Part shown: piece after piece, positions 35,581-42,137 of the stretch | How positions within the stretch are numbered: position 1 is the first letter of the stretch | Layout of the letters: each line of letters opens with the position of its first letter | Source: Micromonospora sp. NBC_01699 | GTDB lineage: Bacteria > Actinomycetota > Actinomycetes > Mycobacteriales > Micromonosporaceae | Reading direction: 5' to 3' | DNA: 64,000 bases | NCBI RefSeq assembly: GCF_036250065.1 | Contig: NZ_CP109199.1 | Location: forward strand, 5,518,001-5,582,000 | Program-made: the position numbers and the translations under genes | Notes under the pieces: model-generated | Told to the model about the DNA's origin: nothing | Databases searched by the model: none | The model's input: only the letters and a program-made list of their open reading frames with translations

Positions 35581-36365
35581 GCGTCGTCTCCGCCCCCACC
35601 CATCGGCTACGGAACCTCCCCGGCTGGGTCGGCAAGCTCATCGTTGCCGCGCTCATCGTCGCGGTGTGGGAGGCATCGGTCCATCTCTGGCTGCCCGACT
35701 ACCTCCCTACGCCGTCCGGTGTGGTCCGCGCGGCCTGGCCGACGCTGACCTCGGCCGACTTCGGCGCCGCGTTCCGCGAGACCATCGGCGGCGTCGCCGC
35801 GGGCCTGCTCATCGGCTGTCTCGCCGGCACCGCGCTCGGCCTCGCGACCGGTCGGATGCCGTGGCTGCGCTATCTCACCTCGCCGTACCTCAGTGGGCTG
35901 TACGCGATGCCGATGCTCGCGATCGTGCCGATGGCGACGATCTGGCTCGGCTACTCCAGCCAGACGCGGCTCGCCGTCATCGCACTGTCCGCGTTCCTGC
36001 CGTGCGCGGTCAGCACCGGCGACGGCGCCCGCAACGTACCGTCCCAACTACGGGAAACCGCCGAGGTGCTACGGCTGTCCCGGGTCCGGTTCGTGTTCGA
36101 CGTGCTGCTGCCCTCGACGCTGCCGTTCGTCGTCGCCGGCGTTCAGGTCGCCGTCGGCCGGGCACTCGTGGGTGCCGTGGCGGTGGAGTTCCTCGCGAGC
36201 CTGCCGGGCCTGGGCACGTTCATCCTGACCAACGCGCGGTCCTTCGAACAGAACACGGCCTTCGTCGCCGTGTTCGTGCTCGCGGTACTGGGTATCGCGG
36301 CGCGTGCCGGCACCGAGACCGCACTGCACCGGCTCATGCCGTGGCACCTGCACGTCAACCGATGA
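35577..36365 (+). CDS. ABC permease 2, SsuC-like
   Basis: The ATG at 35577 overlaps the previous stop (ATGA) and has GGAGGA directly upstream. The 262-residue protein has six predicted helices and the coupling loop ETAEVLRLSRVRFVFDVLLP. It is homologous to the preceding permease, so the importer uses two different subunits. The final TGA overlaps ATG 36362 of the following hydrolase frame. Confidence 0.9.
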   Translation: MSVVSAPTHRLRNLPGWVGKLIVAALIVAVWEASVHLWLPDYLPTPSGVVRAAWPTLTSADFGAAFRETIGGVAAGLLIGCLAGTALGLATGRMPWLRYLTSPYLSGLYAMPMLAIVPMATIWLGYSSQTRLAVIALSAFLPCAVSTGDGARNVPSQLRETAEVLRLSRVRFVFDVLLPSTLPFVVAGVQVAVGRALVGAVAVEFLASLPGLGTFILTNARSFEQNTAFVAVFVLAVLGIAARAGTETALHRLMPWHLHVNR

Positions 36366-36379
36366 GGAAAGGAAATCCG

Positions 36380-38227
36380 GTGGAGACTGCTCGCACGGCG
36401 CGTCCTGAGACGTTCCGGACGGAGATCGCCGACGGGATGCGCATCGAATGGGACGTCCCGATCGTGATGGACGACGGGACCGTGCTGCGGGCCGACGTAT
36501 TCCGTCCGGTCGACGACGCGCCGGTGCCGGTCATCCTGACCTACGGCCCGTACGCGAAGGGCCTGCCGTTCCAGGTCGGCTACCCCAGCGCCTGGGAAGC
36601 GATGCGCAGGGACCACCCCGACGCGGTCGCGGGCAGCACCAACAAGTACCAGAACTGGGAGGTCGTCGACCCGGAGAAGTGGGTGCCGCACGGGTACGCG
36701 TGCGTGCGGGTCGACTCACGCGGCACCGGCCGCTCACCCGGCTACATCGACCTGTTCTCCGCCCGGGAGACCCGCGACTACTACAACTGCATCGAATGGG
36801 CCGGCGTCCAGCCGTGGAGCAACGGCCGGGTCGGGCTCAACGGCATTTCGTACTACGCGATGAACCAGTGGCACGTCGCGTCGCTCAACCCGCCACACCT
36901 GTTCGCGATCTGCCCATGGGAGGGTGCCGCCGACTTCTACCGCGACGGTGCTCGCCAGGGCGGGATCCGCTCGACCTTCTGGGACAACTGGTACGACATG
37001 CAGGTCAAGACCGTCCAGTACGGCGTCGGCGAGGCAGGCGGACGCAACCCCAACACCGGCCAGCTGATCTGTGGCGACGAGCGGCTGACGACCCAGGAAC
37101 TGGACGCCAACCGCTCCGACTTCGGCGCCGACCTGCGCGCCCACCGCTTCGCCGACGAGTTCCACGCGGTCCGATCGGCACACTGGGACCGCGTCACCGT
37201 GCCCGTGCTCAGCTGCGGCAACTGGGGCGGCCAAGGGCTGCACCTGCGCGGCAACGTCGAAGCGTTCGTCCGCGCGGCCTCAACGCGCAAGTGGCTGGAG
37301 ATGCACGGGCACGCCCACTGGCCGCTCTTCTACACCGACTACGGCGTCGACCTGCAGATGCGGTTCTTCGACCGGTACCTGAAGGAAGCCGACAACGGCT
37401 GGGAGGACCGGCCGGCGGTACAACTGCGGATCCGGCACATCGACGCGACGTTCCAGCCGAGGGGCGAGGAGGCCTGGCCGCTGCCGGCGACGGACTGGAC
37501 CCGGTGGTACCTGTCCCTCTTGCCTGCGTTGTCCGAATCGGTGCCGGCCGCCGGCTCGGTCTCCTTCCCGGCCCTCGGCGACGGGCTGGAGTTCTCGACG
37601 CCGCCACTCGATGCCGACGTCGAGGTGACCGGTCCACTCGCCGCGAAGCTCTTCGTCTCCTCGACCACAACCGACGCCGACCTGTTCCTGGTCGTCCGGG
37701 TCTACTCGTCGACCGGCTCGGAGATCGTCTTCCAAGGCGCGCTCGATCCGCACACCCCGATCGCGCAGGGCTGGCTGCGCGCCTCCCATCGCCAACTCGA
37801 CCCGACACTGTCGCAGCCCTACCGTCCCTACCATCCGCACGACACCGCCGAGCCCATCGAGCCCGGCGAGGTCTACGAACTCGACATCGAGATCCTGCCC
37901 ACCTGCCTCGTCATCCCGGCCGGGTACCGGATCGCGCTGCAGGTGCGCGGTCGCGACTACGTCTATCCCGGTCCGAGCGCGCGGCTGTCCAACCTGAAGA
38001 ACGACCTGACCGGCTGTGGACCGTTCCTGCACAACGACGACGGCGACCGCCCAGCCGGCGTGTTCGACGGCGTGACCACCATCCACCTCGGCGAACAGTA
38101 CCCATCCCACCTGCTTCTGCCGGTCATCCCAGACGCGAACCCCGCACGCCGTGCGCGTGACCACTCGCATCCTGATCCTCGTGAGGTCGCTGTCGCCGGA
38201 CCAGCGGAACTGACAAATAACGGCTGA
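36380..38227 (+). CDS. CocE/NonD family acyl hydrolase
   Basis: I choose GTG 36380 because AGGAAAGGA precedes it; ATG 36362, overlapping the permease stop, is an alternative. The 615-residue protein matches CocE/NonD hydrolases: DVPIVMDDGTVLRADVFRP, GYACVRVDSRGTGRSPG, nucleophile GLNGISYYAMNQ, HGHAHWPLFYTDYGV with a likely catalytic His, and a C-terminal jelly-roll (DVEVTGPLAAKLFVSSTTTDADLF). The family includes cocaine esterase and X-Pro dipeptidyl peptidases and cleaves esters or amides. No signal peptide, so it probably opens the imported substrate in the cytosol, giving an acid for the CoA-transferase and lyase. Confidence 0.88.
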   Translation: METARTARPETFRTEIADGMRIEWDVPIVMDDGTVLRADVFRPVDDAPVPVILTYGPYAKGLPFQVGYPSAWEAMRRDHPDAVAGSTNKYQNWEVVDPEKWVPHGYACVRVDSRGTGRSPGYIDLFSARETRDYYNCIEWAGVQPWSNGRVGLNGISYYAMNQWHVASLNPPHLFAICPWEGAADFYRDGARQGGIRSTFWDNWYDMQVKTVQYGVGEAGGRNPNTGQLICGDERLTTQELDANRSDFGADLRAHRFADEFHAVRSAHWDRVTVPVLSCGNWGGQGLHLRGNVEAFVRAASTRKWLEMHGHAHWPLFYTDYGVDLQMRFFDRYLKEADNGWEDRPAVQLRIRHIDATFQPRGEEAWPLPATDWTRWYLSLLPALSESVPAAGSVSFPALGDGLEFSTPPLDADVEVTGPLAAKLFVSSTTTDADLFLVVRVYSSTGSEIVFQGALDPHTPIAQGWLRASHRQLDPTLSQPYRPYHPHDTAEPIEPGEVYELDIEILPTCLVIPAGYRIALQVRGRDYVYPGPSARLSNLKNDLTGCGPFLHNDDGDRPAGVFDGVTTIHLGEQYPSHLLLPVIPDANPARRARDHSHPDPREVAVAGPAELTNNG

Positions 38228-38299
38228 TCGACCGATCAAGGGAGAGACGCCGGATGACGGCCGAGACCACCGTGGGACAGTCGGCCGCCGGACGTCCGC

Positions 38300-38980
38300 G
38301 ATCATCGACTGCGGACCGGGCCGGCCCGGAGCGCTCTCTCAATCGCGACGCTCAAGCCCGATCCGCTCGGAGCGCAAGCCGTCCACGCCCTCGAATGGTT
38401 TGCTCGCTTCGACGGCGACGACGCATACGCCAAGCGCCGCCCCCGCTCCCGCTACCTGGCGGCAACTCCACGCCGACATCGAAGACATCCCGAACCATCT
38501 CGGAGGCGTCCACCCAGTAGCGCATACTGGCAGCCTTTGGCAAGCCACCGCCTTCGCGGTCGGCGCGACCTTGCGCATGGTGACCAACATCGACCTCGCA
38601 GTCATGCAGCGCGACCAACTCTGGGAGTCGGCCGCCGACTACGACGCAGCCGTCATACCGATCCTGTACCAACACCTTCTCGGCCAGGGCCCCGACCTCG
38701 CGCTTGCCGTCGAGGCGGCCACGTCGATGGCCGACGACGTCCTCGACTTCCTCCACGCCCAGCGGGTACCCGTCGATCGACTTCTCGTCCTCCGACCGCC
38801 CGGAGGCGCGAAAGACAACTCCATCACGGCTCCCGCCGCAGCCGTCGCCCTCACGGTCGGGATCCGCGACCAGGCGCGCCGCAGCACCAAAGGCCCACCA
38901 TCAGCTCCTACACGAGCGACGACGGCGAGCTGGTGCCGGTCGCCTCAGTCACCGCCGCTGGCGCTGACCCTATCGACCTG
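38300..38980 (+). pseudogene. Multi-frame coding remnant, unrecognised
   Basis: Coding-like sequence runs through more than one plus-strand frame: LKPDPLGAQAVHALEWFARF near 38350-38420, then ADIEDIPNHLGGVHP, AVMQRDQLWESAADYDAAVIP and VPVDRLLVLRPPGGAKDNSI up to about 38850. The pieces read like one conserved cytosolic protein broken by at least one frameshift. I do not recognise the family. A shorter intact gene starting at TTG/ATG near 38400 is possible. A small palindrome TGATCG-AC-CGATCA sits at 38225-38238. Confidence 0.4.
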
Positions 38981-39392
38981 ACCCCGCGAATTGAGGGAGT
39001 TGCGATCATCGCTCCGTTCGAGGGACGGGGTGCAGCCGCTCGATCGGCGGACGGGACCGTCACCGAAGGCAAGGATCGATCTATCCCGAGTAGCCCCAAC
39101 CTCCCTCGTTCCCATCGATGGCGATCAGGTGGACCACCAGCTCCATCAGCCCAAAGAGGACAAATAAGATCAACCAATCGAAATGCTTCATTAACTAACA
39201 TCACGGGTCGAAGAGGTCCATTACCGCCAGACCTGAGTTCGAGGACGCCCCTGGACGAGACACAAACGTCCCCTGACATAGAGGAGGTTCGACGTCAATC
39301 CGACGACCGATACAGCGGAGATCGATAGTCTGCTATCCCGCGTCGCCTTGTGGTGTTTCGTCTGCGGGCTGTGCCCGGAAGGAGATCAAAAA
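38981..39392. other. Intergenic stretch, nothing recognised
   Basis: No supportable gene or RNA lies here. The sequence drops in GC around 39160-39200, unlike its surroundings, as expected for decayed or inserted DNA. Confidence 0.45.
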
Positions 39393-39419
39393 CCCCGCCC
39401 CCATGATCTGGGGGCGGGG
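39393..39419 (-). terminator. Intrinsic terminator after the tRNA relic
   Basis: An 11-base perfect GC stem (39393-39403, 39409-39419) with a 5-base loop is followed on the minus strand by TTTTT. It lies 24 bases beyond the 3' end of the tRNA-Met sequence and fits its transcription terminator. Confidence 0.85.
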
Positions 39420-39442
39420 CTCTGACCTGCACTTTCAGTTGT

Positions 39443-39514
39443 AGCGGGGACAGGATTTGAACCTGCGACCTCTGGGTTATGAGCTCAGCGAGCTACCCAG
39501 CCGCTACCTACTAC
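39443..39514 (-). pseudogene. tRNA-Met(CAT) with degenerate 5' half
   Basis: On the minus strand the 3' half is good: loop CTCATAA with anticodon CAT at 39481-39479, variable region, T-arm GCAGG-TTCAAAT-CCTGT and acceptor strand CCCCGCT. The anticodon stem has one A-C mismatch. At the position of base 1 the 5' acceptor strand should read AGCGGGG but reads about GTAGTAG, and the D-stem is also weak, so no cloverleaf closes. CCA is not encoded. The followed terminator is intact. It is either a dead tRNA or the 3' copy left at one end of a tRNA-integrating element. Confidence 0.65.
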
Positions 39515-39661
39515 GCGACCAGCACCCTCAGTGGCTGCCCCGAACCCGCAACCAGTACCAGCCCTGACCGGCGGTTCCGGCCTGGCCGCCCGAGCGCCGA
39601 TGAATGAGTCGGCGCCTACCGGGGATTAGCTGGACCAGGCCGACAGAGACAGGAGGCGGCG

Positions 39662-40162
39662 ATGGGCGTCGACCGGGACTGCACCGAGGTGGGAGACGAT
39701 TTCGTCCGGGTCACCCGTACCGTCAACGCTCCCATCGGCCAGATCTTCGAGTACGTCATCAACGTCGACCTGAGCCACATCTTCCCCAGAACCGGACACT
39801 CGCCGGCAATCGTGGCCAGCAGCGTCACCACCGGCTGGAACACCCCGGGCCTGCGCCGGACGAACACCTCCGACGACGGCTCGACCAACGAGGAAGAACT
39901 ACTGACGGTGGAGCCGCCGAACTCGTTCTCGTACCGGATCGACAACTTCAGCTCGCCGCGGCTGCGCGAGGTGATCGACAGCATCGAGGGGTCCTGCTAC
40001 CTCACCGACCAGGAGGACGGCACCACGAGCATCGAGTGGACGTACGCCCTGAACCCGGTGGACGAACCGGCCCGGGCGGCTATCAAGGAGGACCTGCTGC
40101 CGCTCTACACCGAGCGGCTGAAAATGGCGATGAGCATCCTGAAGGACGACCTCGAGTGTTGA
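39662..40162 (+). CDS. SRPBCC (START-like) family protein
   Basis: This 166-residue protein starts at ATG after AGGAGG. FVRVTRTVNAPIGQIFEYVINVDL is the usual SRPBCC opening, followed by strands such as EELLTVEPPNSFSYRIDNF and SIEWTYALNP and the long C-terminal helix. The fold makes a hydrophobic cavity used by polyketide cyclases, aromatase-like proteins and lipid carriers. The ligand is unknown. It is the only intact gene in this decayed stretch. Confidence 0.85.
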   Translation: MGVDRDCTEVGDDFVRVTRTVNAPIGQIFEYVINVDLSHIFPRTGHSPAIVASSVTTGWNTPGLRRTNTSDDGSTNEEELLTVEPPNSFSYRIDNFSSPRLREVIDSIEGSCYLTDQEDGTTSIEWTYALNPVDEPARAAIKEDLLPLYTERLKMAMSILKDDLEC

Positions 40163-40540
40163 CGACGGCGTCACGGACCGCCCCCCGGGGAAGCGGCCGG
40201 CCGACCTCGGCCAGCTCATCGAGGCAACCCGACGCCGGATGCTGGCCGAGGGCTGGAGTCTGGTCCTCTGCGCGACGGACCTGGCGTTGCAGACCCGCGC
40301 GGCGCCCCGTGGTCGCGCACGCCAGCACCACCCCCGGCGTCGCGGTCCTCTCCATGCCCGCGCTCGGCCCCGTCGCCGTGGCCCAGCGGATGGCCGAGGC
40401 CGCAGACCGGCTCCTCGCGGCACCACGCGGCGATACCGACGCGGTCGGCGACCCGGTACGGGCCGGCCCGCGCCCCCGGCGACTGGCCACCGCGCGGCGG
40501 GCCCAGGAACTCGGCGCGCGCGTGAACCACCATGCGTCCG
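40163..40540 (+). pseudogene. Fragment of an actinomycete membrane-protein gene
   Basis: Two frames give LGQLIEATRRRMLAEGWSLV, then CATDLALQT and, after a shift near nt 40305, RPVVAHASTTPGVAVLSMP with ALGPVAVAQRMAEAADRLL. This matches the cytosolic N-terminal part of a family I know as conserved actinomycete membrane proteins of unknown function. No start codon is clear, and the membrane part is missing because the sequence runs into the FAD/Fe-S relic on the other strand near 40540. Confidence 0.5.
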
Positions 40541-40554
40541 GCATCGGCCTGCTG

Positions 40555-40995
40555 GCCGGGGTGATCGCCGTCGAGCATCTCGGACAGCAGCCGGGCGCAC
40601 CCCCGGGTGGAGCGCTCCTCCTCCCGCGTGACCGTGTAGGAGGGGACACATCACGCCGCCGTGCTCCCGTCGGCATTTCCCGACCCCCACGCACCGGAGC
40701 ACGGCATAGGCGAAGCTGCCACCGTCCCGGGGGTAGCGGAACACCGTGTCGGTGTGGCCGTGGTCGTAGTCGACGCCGAGCCGTAGGTGACTGTCGAGCG
40801 GGTATGGCGGCATGACCTTGCCGGGGTCCATCCGGTCTTCCGGATGAACCCGGCCTTGAGCTGCCCGAAGGCGCGCATCAGCGGTTCACCGAACATCTTG
40901 GGCAGCAGCTCCGCCCTGGCCTGCCCATCGCCGTGCTCCCCGGAGAACGAGCCGCCGTAGCGCAGGACGAGGTCGGCCGCGCGCTCGCATCCGCA
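40555..40995 (-). pseudogene. FAD-binding/Fe-S oxidoreductase fragment (GlcD/D-lactate dehydrogenase-like)
   Basis: Minus-strand frames read ADLVLRYGGSFSGEHGDGQA and RAELLPKMFGEPLMRAF, the end of an FAD-linked oxidase C-terminal domain, then after a one-base loss near 40845, EDRMDPGKVMPPYPLDSHL and AYAVLRCVGVGKCRREHGGV with MCP, the first Fe-S motif. An extra C near 40655 shifts the frame before the tail STRGCARLLSEMLDGDHP. Both the FAD-binding front and the rest of the Fe-S domain are absent. Confidence 0.7.
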
Positions 40996-41197
40996 GCTCG
41001 GTGAAGATACCTTGGATGGGCATACCGGACAGAAGCCGGCTCAGTGCCCGGGCTCCGGCCATCGGCGACATCAGCGGGCGGCCGGGTGGAGGTGCACAAC
41101 ACCGCCGACGGTTGCCGTTCTTGTCGTCCGACTGTCAGCCGCCTGACCCGTCGACATTGACGAGCACCCTCGTACGGGTCAGCGGGATGCTCGCGGG

Positions 41198-41791
41198 TCA
41201 GACGCTCTTCAGTTCCGCCGCTCCGAACGAGACCGCGAAGCGTTTGCACCAGATCGAGACGCTTCGGAAGTCCGCCGGATCGATCGCCGGCGGCAGCTCG
41301 TACACCTGGTCACCGCGATTGCCCTTGAGCCGCGCCACCTCGAACCACTTGCCATCGTCGAACAACCGCCAGCCTGCCCTACCCGCGACCACCCGTTGGT
41401 CGGTCAGCCATACCCTCAGGTCCGGCCCATTCGACGTGTCGAGATCGTGCAGCACGAGCAGGTTCGGGCCGTCGGGCTGTCGGACGATCTCCGCACGTCC
41501 CGTCGTCGCGTGCTCGTGCGTGACGAAGACCCCTGCGGCCAGTACCTGGTTCCCGGCCGGCGCGCCGGACGCCGGAGCAGCCGTGGCCGTGCCGGATGCT
41601 TCGGGTGCGGCCTTCGTTGTCGCCAGCGCAACGGGTAGGGCGTCATCGACATAGGTGTCCGTGGCCAGCTTCCACGGCTGGAACCAGTAGAGGCCGAACG
41701 CCGCCACGATGCCGAGAAGCACCACACCGGCCCAGGCGAGCGGTGACCGGAAGATCCGTTTCAACATTCGTCGAGAATACGGCGACGGCAT
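41198..41791 (-). CDS. Membrane-anchored DM13-domain protein
   Basis: This 197-residue protein (ATG 41767 is an alternative start) has one transmembrane helix (about 18-38), an Ala/Thr/Pro-rich spacer, and a C-terminal DM13 domain: GVFVTHEHATTGRAEIVR, LLVLHDLDTSNGPDLRVWL and SVSIWCKRFAVSFGAAEL with the single conserved Cys. DM13 domains are proposed to bind redox cofactors in extracytoplasmic electron transfer. The gene stands alone. Confidence 0.88.
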   Translation of the reverse strand: MPSPYSRRMLKRIFRSPLAWAGVVLLGIVAAFGLYWFQPWKLATDTYVDDALPVALATTKAAPEASGTATAAPASGAPAGNQVLAAGVFVTHEHATTGRAEIVRQPDGPNLLVLHDLDTSNGPDLRVWLTDQRVVAGRAGWRLFDDGKWFEVARLKGNRGDQVYELPPAIDPADFRSVSIWCKRFAVSFGAAELKSV

Positions 41792-42064
41792 CCGCGAAGA
41801 ATGACCATAGCCATTGCGAGAGTCTTACGGCGCGCCGTTCCGGTGAGGTGGGTGGCGTCGACCGGCTTGGTCACACGCGACCGGGCAGGTCACGCCCGCT
41901 CACGCGCCGGTCAGCCGCGCACCCCGCTGCTGCCAGCGCAGGACGCGACGGGAGACATCGGCCGCGCGAGGTGGAGCAGGCACGCGCGGCGGATGCACTG
42001 CTCCCGGTCGCCGCCCTGGCCGCGGCGACCGCCGACGGTACGGGTACGGGTACGGGTACGGGAT
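41792..42064. other. Intergenic stretch with a (GGTACG)4 repeat
   Basis: No gene is supported. Four tandem GGTACG units lie at 42037-42060, just before the terminator of the GH95 gene. Confidence 0.6.
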
Positions 42065-42105
42065 GGTCACCGGCCGGCGGTTCGGCGTACCACCGGCCGG
42101 TGACC
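42065..42105 (-). terminator. Terminator of the GH127-GH27-GH95 operon
   Basis: A perfect 13-base inverted repeat (42065-42077 and 42093-42105, loop of 15) begins 33 bases beyond the GH95 stop in the direction of transcription. Confidence 0.75.
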
Positions 42106-42137
42106 GCACCGGGTGGGGCCGGCGCCGTCGTACCGAA

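Noticed and set aside
39443-39514. Functional tRNA-Met gene.
   Set aside because: The acceptor stem cannot pair and the D-arm is poor; only the 3' half is convincing.
42037-42060. (GGTACG)4 as a regulatory element.
   Set aside because: It lies between two terminating genes with no promoter to control; simple-sequence expansion is enough to explain it.
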